A stretch of DNA of 64,000 bases from Polyangium jinanense. Its GTDB lineage: Bacteria > Myxococcota > Polyangia > Polyangiales > Polyangiaceae. Both the position numbers and the translations under genes were made by a program. Shown here one piece after another: positions 42,177 through 52,775 of the stretch (positions are counted from its first letter, which is position 1; each line of letters starts with the position of its first letter). The stretch is taken from positions 102,723 through 166,722 of the forward strand of contig NZ_JAGTJJ010000025.1 of assembly GCF_028435365.1 (NCBI RefSeq). The letters run 5' to 3'. The notes beneath the pieces were generated by a model, which saw only the letters and a list, made by a program, of their open reading frames with translations, was not told the DNA's origin and made no database searches.

Positions 42177-43754
42177 TCAGCGCGGCAGGCAATCCCGGCA
42201 GCGCTCGGCGCCGTTCGCGGGGAGCGACGAGCAACGATCGCGGAGACGCATCACGAGCTTCGCGAATTCGGGATCGTCCTTCAGCGCGGCGAGCGCGGCT
42301 TTCACTTGCTCGGCGCGCGTCCGGTTTCTCCCCTGGAACCCGTCCGGGAGCGAGAACGCGAGCTCGTAGAACGCCTCGGCCTGGGCGAGGAGGTAGGCGC
42401 GCGGCGGCGGGCCTTCGAGCGCTGCGTGGAAGAGGATGTCGTTCGTGATCCACTGCAGCCGCGTCGCGCGCCCGCCCGCGCCCTCGCGGGCTTTTTGCGA
42501 ATAGGCCCGCGCCTCCTCGATGCGCCCGAGCTCCTTCTCGACCGCCGAGAGCATCGAGTACCAGTAATGCGGCGTGCCCGAGCGCTCGGCCTCCGCCTTC
42601 AGCATCTTCCTCGCTTCGTCATGCGCGCCCACGCGCCGCAGGAGGTACGATGCCGTCGAGACGACCGAATACCGCTCGTCGGGGGTCTTCGCCTCGTGAT
42701 CGGCGCGCGTCACGGCGGCGAGGACGTCGGCCCGGAGTGGATCGGGCACGGGGCCCGCGGGGTTTTCGTGCCGGAAGAAATCGATCGAGGGAGCGACGGC
42801 CGCGAGCCGGACGTCGACGGAGGCGCCCTCGCGTGATCGCAGCGAAGCCGCGGCCGCGAGCCATTTCGTTTTCCACGCGAGATAGGCCGCGTCCTTGGGA
42901 TCCGCGGCGAGCCAGGCCGCGAGGGCTTCGGCGCGGTGATTGACGAGCGCGCGCGCGGCCCACGTGGTCTCGGCGTTCGAGAAAATGAGATCGAGGTACG
43001 AAGGGGCGCTCGCAGAGGCGACGCGTATCGCCTCGGCGAGCGTCGGATCCCGTCGATACGACGAGGCGAGCCCGAGGAGCGTACCCGCGAGCAGGGCACG
43101 CTCGCGGTTCATGGTGGAGGGACAAACTTCGATCGCCTTGCGCAAAGCCGCGAGGATCCGCGTCGGGCTCCACGTCTCCTCGGGCAAGAGCTCCCACGCC
43201 GCGTGGGCGAGCGTGCTGCAATCCTCCGCGCTCGGCTTGCCCTCGTCGAGGCGTGCGGCCGCCGCCCGGAAGCTCTGCGCCTTGCCGCGCACGGCGCCGA
43301 GCGCGCGATCGAGCTCGTCGATGTCGATGCTCCCGTTCAAGCGCAAGAGCTCCTCGCGCTCGGGGCTCAGCACCAGGATCGTCGGATAACTCGACACGGA
43401 GAGCGCCTCGCCGACGCGTTGCGCGTCCTCCGTGTCGCCGTCGAGGTGGACGGGCACGAAATCACGCATCATCTCGGCGAAACGAGGCTTCGAAAAGACC
43501 TCCGATTTCAGATCGTTGCACGGCGGGCACCAAGCCGCGCCCCAGTACAGAAAGACGAGCTTGCCCTCGGCGCGCGCCCGGACGAATGCGCGGTCGGGGG
43601 TGAGGTCGGCCCAGGGACCCTGAAGAGAATGCGCGGACGCCGTCGTCGTGGCCGCGGGACGCTCCTCCCGCGCAGGTTCGCGCTTGCTGCACGCGGCGGC
43701 GAGCGCGAACCCGACGAACAGAGCACCTCGAAGCGCAGCGCGGCCGTCTCCCAT
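42177..43754 (-). CDS. Thioredoxin-like lipoprotein with TPR-type C-terminal domain
   Basis: 525 aa, ATG at 43754. The lipobox is ALAAACS (Cys 22). A thioredoxin fold follows at about residues 45-150 with active site WCPPC (76-79), KLVFLYWGAAW before it and SYPTILVLSP (cis-Pro) after it. The remaining 370 residues are helical repeats of TPR style ending in a CRDCLP Cys pair. It would act in periplasmic disulfide chemistry, perhaps on partners bound by the TPR part. It is convergent with the PPC gene. Confidence 0.86.
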   Translation of the reverse strand: MGDGRAALRGALFVGFALAAACSKREPAREERPAATTTASAHSLQGPWADLTPDRAFVRARAEGKLVFLYWGAAWCPPCNDLKSEVFSKPRFAEMMRDFVPVHLDGDTEDAQRVGEALSVSSYPTILVLSPEREELLRLNGSIDIDELDRALGAVRGKAQSFRAAAARLDEGKPSAEDCSTLAHAAWELLPEETWSPTRILAALRKAIEVCPSTMNRERALLAGTLLGLASSYRRDPTLAEAIRVASASAPSYLDLIFSNAETTWAARALVNHRAEALAAWLAADPKDAAYLAWKTKWLAAAASLRSREGASVDVRLAAVAPSIDFFRHENPAGPVPDPLRADVLAAVTRADHEAKTPDERYSVVSTASYLLRRVGAHDEARKMLKAEAERSGTPHYWYSMLSAVEKELGRIEEARAYSQKAREGAGGRATRLQWITNDILFHAALEGPPPRAYLLAQAEAFYELAFSLPDGFQGRNRTRAEQVKAALAALKDDPEFAKLVMRLRDRCSSLPANGAERCRDCLPR

Positions 43755-43855
43755 GACGTTCGTTCGATCCCGAGCGGAGCCTATCGCGGGCCCGAGAGCG
43801 CGTCCACGCGTTGCCCGGATGACAGCCGCCGCGACCGCCGCTACCATCGGCCGCG

Positions 43856-44926
43856 ATGCTCCTCTCTCCGCTGGCCCGCGCCCGCATCAAGGTCGCCCGT
43901 TCCCTCGCGGACGCCATTCGCAGCTCGAAAGGGATCTCCGCGCGCCTCCTCGGCTTCCGCGCGCGGCCGGTCGAGGGCTGCACCGTCGATTTGGACCTCG
44001 CGCTGATGCTCGCGCTCGACGACGTCCTGAAATCGAGCGATCTGCGCGGCTTCGCGCCGCCCGTGGCCCGCGCGCGCATGGCCGAGTCCGTGTGCATGGT
44101 GGAGATCCCGCGCCTCGACAGCGTCTCCGTGGTGGACGAGCGCCTGCGCGGCGATGCCGGTCCGATCCCGGCCCGGAGGTACGTGCCCGAGGGCCTCGCC
44201 GCGCCTTCGCCGTGCGTGGTCTTCTACCATGGCGGCGGGTTCGTCACGGGCGACCTCGACACGCACGACTCGTTTTGCCGGCAGCTCGCGATCGAGGGCC
44301 GCGTGCGCGTCATCGCCGTCGACTACCGCCTCGCGCCCGAGCACCGCTTCCCCGCGGCCGCGACCGACGCGGTCGCCGCCTTCCGCGACGTCGCCGCGCG
44401 CGCGGCCGATTTCGGCGTCGATCCGGCGCGGATCGCGGTCATGGGCGACAGCGCGGGCGGCAACCTCTCCGCGGTCGTCTCGCTGAAGACGCGCGGCGAG
44501 GCCCATCGGCCCGCGCTGCAGGTGCTCCTCTATCCCGGGCTCGACGCGACCTGCGCGCACCGCTCGCACGCGGTGTATGCAAACGGCTGGATGCTCACGA
44601 AGGGGATGATCGACTGGTATTACGAGCATTATTTCGGCCCCGATCCGGCCGTGCGCCGCCACCCCGACGGCTCGCCGCTCCTCGCGCCGAGCGTCGAGGG
44701 CGCGCCGCCGGCGCTCGTGTTCACGGCGGGTTTCGATCCCCTGCGGGACGAGGGCGCCGCGTACGTCGAGCGCCTCACGGCCGCAGGCGTCCCCGTGCGG
44801 CTCGTCTGCCACGAATCGATGATCCACGGCTTCGTGCTCATGGGAGGCGTCGCGCCCGCTTGCCGCGAGGAGACCTCGCGCATCATCCGCGAAGCTTCCG
44901 CGGCCCTACGGAACGGTTTTTCCTGA
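43856..44926 (+). CDS. HSL-family alpha/beta hydrolase (esterase/lipase)
   Basis: 356 aa. It has the hormone-sensitive-lipase marks FYHGGGFVTGD (oxyanion), GDSAGGNLSA (nucleophile), ADFGVDPARIAVMG, a C-terminal Asp in FTAGFDPLRDEG and a His in SMIHGFVLMGG. No signal peptide is clear. The likely role is hydrolysis of short acyl or lactone esters. It starts 102 bp from the divergent thioredoxin gene. Its last 21 bases overlap the convergent YkgJ-type gene. Confidence 0.93.
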   Translation: MLLSPLARARIKVARSLADAIRSSKGISARLLGFRARPVEGCTVDLDLALMLALDDVLKSSDLRGFAPPVARARMAESVCMVEIPRLDSVSVVDERLRGDAGPIPARRYVPEGLAAPSPCVVFYHGGGFVTGDLDTHDSFCRQLAIEGRVRVIAVDYRLAPEHRFPAAATDAVAAFRDVAARAADFGVDPARIAVMGDSAGGNLSAVVSLKTRGEAHRPALQVLLYPGLDATCAHRSHAVYANGWMLTKGMIDWYYEHYFGPDPAVRRHPDGSPLLAPSVEGAPPALVFTAGFDPLRDEGAAYVERLTAAGVPVRLVCHESMIHGFVLMGGVAPACREETSRIIREASAALRNGFS

Positions 44927-45688
44927 GGAACCCGGGCGCACGTTCGCCTCGACCCATTCGGCGTCCTTCGCCGCCGAGAACACGGGCAGCCGCTTGTGCC
45001 AGCGCTCGCCCGCCGTGGGCCTTTCGAGCGTGATCCTGAGCGCCGCGATGAGCTCCAGCGGCGTCCCGTCCCGGCCCGCGTCGAAGCACGCCTTGCCGAG
45101 CCCCGCGAGCACGGCCTGCGCGAGCTCGTAGCCGATCGCCCATTGCGGCGGCGTTTGCTTTCCAGCCGGCGCTTCCCAGTAGCGCTCGCAAGCGCCTGCA
45201 TCGTAGGACGTCCAGCTCCGGCACACGAGCGGCCGCACCGCATGCACGCCGCAGCCGCCGTCCGCGTCGAGCAGCGGGCAAGACACGTGCACCTCGGCCC
45301 GCGCAGCGCGGGAGAGCCCACGCGTCCGGGCGTCGGCCGCCTGCACGCGGGCGAGCAGATCCGCGAGCTCCTCGGGCGAACGTGTGGCCCGGAGGTGCGC
45401 GGCGATGCGGAGAACCTCGGGCGCCACGGCGAGCACCTTGGCCTGGCAACACGTCGAGCAGCCGCGACGACACGCCATCGGCGCGTCGGGCGGCTCGTGC
45501 GCGTGCGCGGTCGCCGTGAGCGCCGAGGCGCGCTCGCTCGCGATCCGGGCGGCTTCCATCGCGCGCTCCGGGCTCTCCGCGACGAGCGGCGCGAGCGCCA
45601 GGCTCTCGCCCTGCGCGATGCCGACGTAGATCTCGGGCGAATACTGGCTCGGGCGCGCGAGCGGCAAGGAGCGCCGTTCGTCCGTCAT
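44906..45688 (-). CDS. YkgJ-type cysteine cluster protein
   Basis: 260 aa from the ATG at 45688. The signature MACRRGCSTCCQAKVLAVAP followed by CPLLDADGGCGVHAVRPLVC and a further Cys near DAGAC is the zinc/iron-type cysteine cluster family. The function is unclear in all members. It lies convergent to the esterase gene and divergent (109 bp) from the small gene at 45798. Confidence 0.88.
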   Translation of the reverse strand: MTDERRSLPLARPSQYSPEIYVGIAQGESLALAPLVAESPERAMEAARIASERASALTATAHAHEPPDAPMACRRGCSTCCQAKVLAVAPEVLRIAAHLRATRSPEELADLLARVQAADARTRGLSRAARAEVHVSCPLLDADGGCGVHAVRPLVCRSWTSYDAGACERYWEAPAGKQTPPQWAIGYELAQAVLAGLGKACFDAGRDGTPLELIAALRITLERPTAGERWHKRLPVFSAAKDAEWVEANVRPGSSGKTVP

Positions 45689-45797
45689 GGACCAGGGGAT
45701 ACCAGCCGCACGCGGGCCCCGCCAAGTCAGGCTGATCCCGCAGCGGGCAAGCGCGGCCCTCACTTCCCGTGTAGACTGCGCCCGAGGTGCTGCTGCC

Positions 45798-46136
45798 ATG
45801 ACCCATTACCTCGACGCGATCATCTCGGCGATCCGGGACGCCGGGCAGCACCTCGACGCCGCCAAGGTCTGGCTCGGCCGCGCGGAGAAGGCGGCCGGAT
45901 CGACGTGGCAGATGCCGCTCTTCGGGGCCGCGGAAGAGGCGCACGCCGCGACGCGGGCGCGGCTCGACGCGGCGGAGGCCTCCCTGCGCGAGCTCGGCCC
46001 CGCGGACAAGCTCCCGCCTGTCCTCGACGAGCTCCCGAGCCGCGTCTCGGCCTTGCGCCGCGCCCTCCAGGCTTCCGAGAAGCGGCTCATCGACGCCGCG
46101 CTCCTCGCGGCCGCCCGTCCGCTCGGGCACGCCTGA
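45798..46136 (+). CDS. Small hypothetical protein
   Basis: 112 aa from the ATG at 45798. It is helical, rich in Ala/Glu/Arg, with no signal peptide and no motif I know (MTHYLDAIISAIRDAGQHLD start). The codon composition fits the neighbours. A perfect 22-bp palindrome begins 2 bp after the stop. No function can be assigned. Confidence 0.62.
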   Translation: MTHYLDAIISAIRDAGQHLDAAKVWLGRAEKAAGSTWQMPLFGAAEEAHAATRARLDAAEASLRELGPADKLPPVLDELPSRVSALRRALQASEKRLIDAALLAAARPLGHA

Positions 46137-46137
46137 T

Positions 46138-46159
46138 TGCCGTTGGTGCACCAACGGCA
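46138..46159. promoter_or_regulatory. Perfect 22-bp palindrome
   Basis: TGCCGTTGGTG followed directly by its reverse complement, with no spacer. It starts 2 bp after the stop of the 45798 gene and ends 39 bp before the ATG of the bestrophin-like gene. A palindrome with no loop fits an operator for a dimeric regulator better than a terminator. It probably controls the bestrophin gene. Confidence 0.55.
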
Positions 46160-46198
46160 TCGTGCTAAGGCCCGCCGCCTCTCGCGGGATCGTGCCCC

Positions 46199-47146
46199 AT
46201 GATGGTTGCGGAAAAGCGTTACTCCTGGCTGCGCCTGCTCCTCAAGTACCGCGGGACGGCGCTGGCGCGGATCCGTGGCCGCATGGCCATCACCATCCTG
46301 CTCGCCGTCGGGGTGACCGTGACCGATCTGAAGTACGGGTTTTTCCACCCGGACCTCACGACGATCCCGTTCACGCTCATCGGCCTCGCGCTCAGCATCT
46401 TCCTCGGCTTCCGGAACAACACGAGCTACGACCGCTTCTGGGAGGGCCGGAAGCTCTGGGGCGGCCTCGTCAACACGACCCGCACGATCACGCGCCAGAT
46501 CCTCACGCTCGTGAACGAGCCGGCCGATCGCCCCACCGACAGCGAGGCCGTCGCGGCGTTTCGACAGGAGATGGTCTATCGGATCATCGGCTACACGCAC
46601 GCGCTCCGGCTGCACCTTCGTGATCAGGATCGGCTGGAGGAGCTCGCGCCGTTCCTCGCGGCGACCGAGATCGACGGATTGCGGCCCGAACTCAATCGGC
46701 CCACGGCGATCCTCCAATCGGCCGCCTTCCGCCTGCGCGACGCCTGGAAGCGCGGCTGGATTCACCCCTACCACCTGTCCGTGCTGGAGCAGAGTCTCAC
46801 CACCCTCACGGACCTCCAGGGCGGCTGCGAGCGCATCAAGAGCACGCCGATCCCGCTCTCGTACACCTCGCTCATTCACCAGCTCGTGGCCATTTATTGC
46901 TTCGCGCTTCCGTTCGGGATCGCGAAGACGGTCGGGGTGTTCACGCCGGTGGTGGTGGGGATCGTGGCGTATGCGTTCTACGGCCTCGACGCGATCGGCG
47001 ACGAGATCGAAAATCCCTTCGGCACGGATGCGAACGATCTGCCGCTCTCGGGCCTCTCGCGCATGATCGAGGTGAACCTCCGGCAGCGTCTCGGCGAGAC
47101 GGATCTGCCGCCCCTGCTCAAGCCGAAGGGCGGCCTTTTGACCTGA
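46199..47146 (+). CDS. Bestrophin-like (RFP-TM / UPF0187) membrane protein
   Basis: 315 aa. The family block FRNNTSYDRFWEGRKLWGGL is near residue 78, preceded by two hydrophobic helices (ITILLAVGVTVTDL; TLIGLALSIFLGF) and followed by another pair (AIYCFALPFGIAKTVGVFTP; VVVGIVAYAFYGL). A DEIENPFGTDANDLPL motif is typical of the C-terminal cytosolic end. Bestrophins form pentameric anion or cation channels. A palindrome upstream may control it. Confidence 0.92.
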   Translation: MMVAEKRYSWLRLLLKYRGTALARIRGRMAITILLAVGVTVTDLKYGFFHPDLTTIPFTLIGLALSIFLGFRNNTSYDRFWEGRKLWGGLVNTTRTITRQILTLVNEPADRPTDSEAVAAFRQEMVYRIIGYTHALRLHLRDQDRLEELAPFLAATEIDGLRPELNRPTAILQSAAFRLRDAWKRGWIHPYHLSVLEQSLTTLTDLQGGCERIKSTPIPLSYTSLIHQLVAIYCFALPFGIAKTVGVFTPVVVGIVAYAFYGLDAIGDEIENPFGTDANDLPLSGLSRMIEVNLRQRLGETDLPPLLKPKGGLLT

Positions 47147-47192
47147 TCGGCGCTTGCATCTCCGCGCGTCCGGGGGCGACAATCGCCCGCGG

Positions 47193-48565
<1,373 letters not shown>

Positions 48566-48569
<4 letters not shown>

Positions 48570-49585
48570 GCTTCGCCACGTGGAAAAAAGAGGCCACGTT
48601 CGCCGCGACGCTCCTCCGCAGGCGCCCGTTTTCGTGCCTGATCCAGGTCACGAACCGCTGCAACATGGAATGCAGCTTCTGCGATTTCTGGCCGAACCCC
48701 GCGCCGCCCAAGCAGGAGCTTTCGCTCGCCGAATACCGCCGCGTCGCGGACGAGCTCGCCGAGCTCGGCACGTTCGTGATCTCGGTCGAGGGCGGCGAGC
48801 CGCTCGCGCGGCCCGACATCGTGGAGATCGTGCGGATTCTCTCGGAGAAACACATCACCGCGCTGTTCACGAACGGCTGGTTCGTGACGGAGGACAAGGC
48901 CAAAGCGCTCTGGGACGCGGGGCTCGTGCACGGCAACGTGAGCATCGATTACCCCGAGGCGAGCCGGCACGACGGGAAACGCCGGCTCGCGGGGACCACG
49001 GATCGCGCCTGGAAGGCGGTCGAACTCCTCCGCGACACGGCGCCGCGCGGGGGCAAACAGGTGCACGTGATGACGGTGCTGATGGAGGACAACTGGCGTG
49101 ATCTGGAGGCGCTGCTCCGGCAGAGCGAGGCGCGCGGGGTCGGCCATCAGCTCACGCTCCTCAGCATTGCGGGCTATCGCCGCGGCAAGGAGGGGCCCGA
49201 CAAGATGCCGCCCGTGGGCGTGTCCAAGCATGTGCTCGCGCTCTGGGAGAAGTATCCACACCTCCGGTACTTCCGCGATTATTTCGCGCGCATCGACGCC
49301 TTCCTCGCGCAGGAGAAGATGCCCACGTGCAGCGCGGGCAAGACGGGGTTCAACATCGATCACGTGGGCAACGTCTCGCCCTGCATCGAGCGGATCGACG
49401 AGAGCGTGGGCAACGTGCGGGAGGCGAGCCTCGGGGAGCTCCATCGGCGGTTGCAGGAGAAGCAGGCCGAGATTGCGAGGTGCCAGCAATGCTGGACCGC
49501 TTGCCGCGGAATCAACCAGGCCCTCGGCAATGGCGGGTCGGCGCAGAGCCTCCTCGATCTGGGCACTAGGATGCGGACGAGCTGA
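48566..49585 (+). CDS. Radical SAM protein with SPASM-like C-terminal cysteines
   Basis: 339 aa. The cluster motif CNMECSFC (Cys 32, 36, 39) ligates the SAM [4Fe-4S] centre. EGGEPL, TNGWFV and SIDYPEASRHDG are typical of the TIM barrel. A C-terminal set (CSAGKTG...VSPCIERID...CQQCWTAC) could bind an auxiliary cluster, as in SPASM enzymes. It is coupled to the aminotransferase and convergent with the desaturase gene, with a 20-bp overlap. The reaction is unknown; a lipid or peptide substrate is possible. Confidence 0.9.
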
Positions 49586-50696
49586 ACGCGATCGCGAGGC
49601 CGAGCGCGGCCGTCGCGGCGACCCGCACGCCCTCCCGCTTGGCCGCGCCGTCGCGCCCGTCGAGGAGCCCGCCCATCGTCGACAACCCCCACAAGACGAC
49701 GAGCGCCCCGGCCGCGAGTTGCCAGAACGGATGCCGATCGCGCAGCCAGAGGAGGTGCAGCGCGAACGCGAGCGTCGCGGCGAACGCGAGCGCGGCATAA
49801 ACCTTTGTGCGTGTAGGAATGTCCGTGTCGGGCCGCGCGGGCGCGTGGCGCGGGAAGACAATGCCCTCGGGGGTCCAGCCGGGGTGACGGACGAAGGTCC
49901 GGACCTTGTCGCCGAACGTCTTCGCCTGGCGCGCGACGGCGATGAGGTCGCGGAAGAACACCCATTGTGCCCGCGCGCCGTCGTGCGTCTGGTAGCCGAA
50001 CGGCGTGCCGAGGACCGGCGGATCGGCGGGATCGACCTCCACGTGCGTACCGAACATGCGGTCCCACACCGTGAACATCGCGCCGAAGTTCTTGTTCAAA
50101 TACCGCCGGTTTCTCGAATGATGCACGATGTGCGTCGCCGGCGTGACCAGGAACCAGAGCCCCGGGCGGTGGAAGACGCGCGAATGGACGCTGAGCGCGT
50201 AAAAGGAGATGATCGAGATCGCCACGAAGAAATGCAGCGGCGGGACGCCGAGCATGGGGATGGGCGCGTAGAAGAGGAAGGCGTACGTGTCCGAAAACCA
50301 GGGGTGACGCGTGGCAACCGAGACGTTGAAATGCTCGGACTGGTGATGGACGCCGTGGATCGCCCAGAGCGCGGCCACGGAATGGCCGGCGCGGTGATAC
50401 CAGTAATACCCGAGGTCGCCGAGCGCGAACGCGAGGATCCAGGGGACGATCGAGCCCTCGGGCCAGCGCACGAGCGCGAGCCTGTCGTAGGCGAAATCGT
50501 AGAGGCCGAGGAGCAACGGGCCGAGGAAGAGGCCAAGGACGATCTCGCCGAGCCCCGCCGAGAAGCTCCCGAGCGTGTCGGCAAACCCGTAGACGCGCTG
50601 CCCTTTGCGGCGCGAAAGCGCGATCTCCAGGGCGATGATGGCAAGGTAGAACGGAACCCCGAGCGCGTAGTACCCATTCGTCTCGAGGCGGCTCAT
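49566..50696 (-). CDS. Sterol desaturase / fatty acid hydroxylase superfamily (AGMO-like)
   Basis: 376 aa, multi-pass membrane. The eight-His di-iron ligands are present: HRAGH (101-105), HGVHH (114-118), and HIVHH (189-193) followed by YLNKNFGAMFTVWDRMFGTH. This last block is close to alkylglycerol monooxygenase-type bacterial proteins. About six hydrophobic helices flank it, plus two at the C-terminus. The likely role is O2-dependent hydroxylation or cleavage of a lipid. It is divergent from the P450 gene (145-bp gap). Confidence 0.93.
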   Translation of the reverse strand: MSRLETNGYYALGVPFYLAIIALEIALSRRKGQRVYGFADTLGSFSAGLGEIVLGLFLGPLLLGLYDFAYDRLALVRWPEGSIVPWILAFALGDLGYYWYHRAGHSVAALWAIHGVHHQSEHFNVSVATRHPWFSDTYAFLFYAPIPMLGVPPLHFFVAISIISFYALSVHSRVFHRPGLWFLVTPATHIVHHSRNRRYLNKNFGAMFTVWDRMFGTHVEVDPADPPVLGTPFGYQTHDGARAQWVFFRDLIAVARQAKTFGDKVRTFVRHPGWTPEGIVFPRHAPARPDTDIPTRTKVYAALAFAATLAFALHLLWLRDRHPFWQLAAGALVVLWGLSTMGGLLDGRDGAAKREGVRVAATAALGLAIAFSSSAS

Positions 50697-50841
50697 GCGC
50701 CAAGACTACGGAATCGCGCCCGGGGCGTAAAGGGCGGGGCTCATGACCATGGGAGCACCTTTTTCAAGCCATCCGGTACGCTCGTGAGCACACAACACGC
50801 CCTTGCCGGGCCCTTCCACGGGCCCCTACCATGCTTCCCCC

Positions 50842-52047
50842 ATGCACCCCTTGTTCACGCTGGCGGGCCGCAAGGACCCTCATCCGATCTACAAACGCCT
50901 CCGCGCCGAAGAGCCCATCTCGCAGGTCATCGAGCCCTACCGGAAAGTGCCTTTCTGGCTACTCACGCGGTACACCGATTGCTCCGAGATGCTGCGAGAT
51001 CCCCGCTTCGGCAAGGATTTCACCAAATGGCCCCCCGAGGAGCGTGCGCGCCTGCGCGTATCGGGCGAATTCGACGTGCTCGGCAAGCACATGCTGAGCG
51101 CCGATCCGCCAGACCACACGCGGCTTCGCTCCCTCGTGGCCAAAGCCTTCACGCCGCAAATCGTCGAGGGCCTGCGCGGCCGCATCTCCACGATTGCGGA
51201 GAACCTCGTCTCGGCCGCCCTCGCGCGTGATGCAAGCGGGATGGACCTCGTCTCGCAATTCTCGTATCCCCTGCCCGTCACGGTCATCGCCGAGCTGCTC
51301 GGCGTGCCCTCCGCAGACCAGGACGATTTCCGTCGCTGGACCACGACGCTCTTCACGCCCGCGGACACCGAGGAGCAACTCGCGCACCTGCGCGCCACCG
51401 GATTCGAGTTCTTCCAGTACTTCATGGCGCTCATCGAGCGCCGCAGGGCCGAGCCAAGAGACGACCTCGTGAGCGGGCTCGTGGCCGCCGAGGAAGGCGG
51501 CGATCGTCTGAGCACCCAAGAGCTCGTAGGAATGCTCTTCCTCCTGCTCGTCGCAGGCCACGAGACCACAGTCAATCTGATCACGAACGGCATGCTCGCG
51601 CTGATGGACCACCCCGAAGAGCGCGAGCGTCTCGTCGCCGATCCGTCGCTCCTCGAATCAGCCGTGGAGGAGATGCTGCGCTATTGCGGGCCGGTGGAGA
51701 CGACGACATACCGCTTCGCACTGGAGGACGTGGAGATCGGCGGGGTGACGATCCGAAAAAACGAGCTCGTGCTGGCATCGCTGCTCTCCGCCGATCACGA
51801 CGAATCACGATTCCCAAACGCAGCCCGCTTCGACGTGGGGCGAAAACCAAACAAGCACATCGCATTCGGCTACGGGATCCATTTCTGTCTCGGCGCGCCG
51901 CTCGCGCGGCTCGAAGCCGTCATCGCCGTGGAGACGCTGCTCCGGCGCCTGCCAAGGATGAAGCTGGCCGTCCCGCGCGAGGACCTCGAGCCAAGCTCGA
52001 TGCTCCTGCTGCTGCACGCAAAGAAGCGATTGCCTGTTCAGTTCTAG
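50842..52047 (+). CDS. Cytochrome P450 (CYP107-like)
   Basis: 401 aa from the ATG at 50842. It is soluble bacterial type, with LSADPPDHTRLRSLVAKAFT (C-helix), LLVAGHETTVNL (I-helix, acid-Thr), EEMLRY (ExxR) and the heme loop AFGYGIHFCLGAPLARLEA (Cys about 349). It would need ferredoxin partners, none of which is in the window. Such P450s hydroxylate lipids or natural products. Its position beside a desaturase and a radical-SAM gene points to a small modification cluster, but this is inference. Confidence 0.95.
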   Translation: MHPLFTLAGRKDPHPIYKRLRAEEPISQVIEPYRKVPFWLLTRYTDCSEMLRDPRFGKDFTKWPPEERARLRVSGEFDVLGKHMLSADPPDHTRLRSLVAKAFTPQIVEGLRGRISTIAENLVSAALARDASGMDLVSQFSYPLPVTVIAELLGVPSADQDDFRRWTTTLFTPADTEEQLAHLRATGFEFFQYFMALIERRRAEPRDDLVSGLVAAEEGGDRLSTQELVGMLFLLLVAGHETTVNLITNGMLALMDHPEERERLVADPSLLESAVEEMLRYCGPVETTTYRFALEDVEIGGVTIRKNELVLASLLSADHDESRFPNAARFDVGRKPNKHIAFGYGIHFCLGAPLARLEAVIAVETLLRRLPRMKLAVPREDLEPSSMLLLLHAKKRLPVQF

Positions 52048-52063
52048 GTTAGGTTGGAGGCCG

Positions 52064-52172
52064 CCGCGCTGGGGCGTTGCCCCAGGCCCCAGCAGGGGCT
52101 GTCCGCCCCTGCACCCGGACCAGCCAGGGGCTGGACCCGGGACGATGAACTGCGCGATGCGCAGTTCATCGC
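52064..52172. repeat. Paired-hairpin element, copy 1
   Basis: The element holds four hairpins in order: CTGGGGC/GCCCCAG (loop GTT), GCAGGGGC/GCCCCTGC (loop TGTCC), CCAGCC/GGCTGG, and GATGAACTGCGC/GCGCAGTTCATC (loop GAT; 52144-52170). A near-identical copy lies at 52436-52548. It starts 17 bp after the P450 stop and could end that transcript. Confidence 0.75.
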
Positions 52173-52195
52173 AGCGTCTTTCACCCCCTCTCCGC

Positions 52196-52437
52196 CGCGC
52201 GTGCAGGTCCCTCGGCCTCCGTCATCGGTCTTCGACCCCGTTCCCGCAGGTCCCGGGACCTCCCGGATCGACGTCGCGCTCCGTTCCCGCAGGTCCCGGG
52301 ACCTCCCGGATCGACGTCGCGCTCCGTTCCCGCAGATCCCGGAACCTCCCGGATCGATGTTGCGCTCCTTGCGCGAAGGTCCCGGGACCTCCCGGTCGAT
52401 GTAGCGCTCCGTTCGCGAAGGTCCCTCGGGTCGACGC
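52196..52437. repeat. 43-bp tandem repeat array
   Basis: About 5.5 copies of a 43-bp unit containing TCCCGGGACCTCCCGGATCG. Full copies begin at 52239, 52282 and 52325; degenerate copies begin at 52196, 52368 and 52410. There are no unique spacers, so it is not CRISPR. It sits between two copies of the paired-hairpin element. No gene is supported here. Confidence 0.8.
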
Positions 52438-52548
52438 CGCTGCGCTGGGGCGTTGCCCCAGGCCCCAGCAGGGGCTGTCCGCCCCTGCACCCGGACCAGC
52501 CAGGGGCTGGACCCAGGACGATGAACTGCGCGATGCGCAGTTCATCGC
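52436..52548. repeat. Paired-hairpin element, copy 2
   Basis: Direct repeat of the element at 52064-52172, with nearly identical sequence, including the last hairpin (GATGAACTGCGC arms, 52520-52546). Together the two copies flank the 43-bp tandem array. Confidence 0.75.
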
Positions 52549-52636
52549 ACAGGCCCGGTCGAGACCGGCGACGACCTCGCCAACCAAGACAGCTGCGCTG
52601 ACATCTCGACGGGCGGGGCGATCCCACCGGCCCGCT

Positions 52637-52740
52637 GGAAGAACTGCGCATCGCGCAGTTCTTCCACCCCGAGTCCAGGGCTTGCCCTGGTCCGGGTCGA
52701 GGGGCGGACAGCCCCCGCGGGGCCCGGGGCGGCGCCCCGG
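52637..52740. repeat. Paired-hairpin element, inverted and diverged copy
   Basis: GGAAGAACTGCGC/GCGCAGTTCTTCC (loop ATC; 52637-52665) resembles the last hairpin of copies 1 and 2 with changed but still paired outer bases. It is followed by CCAGGGC/GCCCTGG (52675-52690) and, on the minus strand, GGGGGC-TGTCC-GCCCC and CGGGGC-GCC-GCCCCG (to 52740). The order is reversed relative to copies 1 and 2. It lies just after the end of the leftward histidine kinase gene. Confidence 0.65.
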
Positions 52741-52775
52741 CGCGGCGGCTCCAGCTGAGACCCCTGTGCTCGGGT

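Noticed and set aside
52196..52437. CRISPR-like array
   Set aside because: The 43-bp units are contiguous and similar along their whole length, with no unique spacers and no cas genes nearby.
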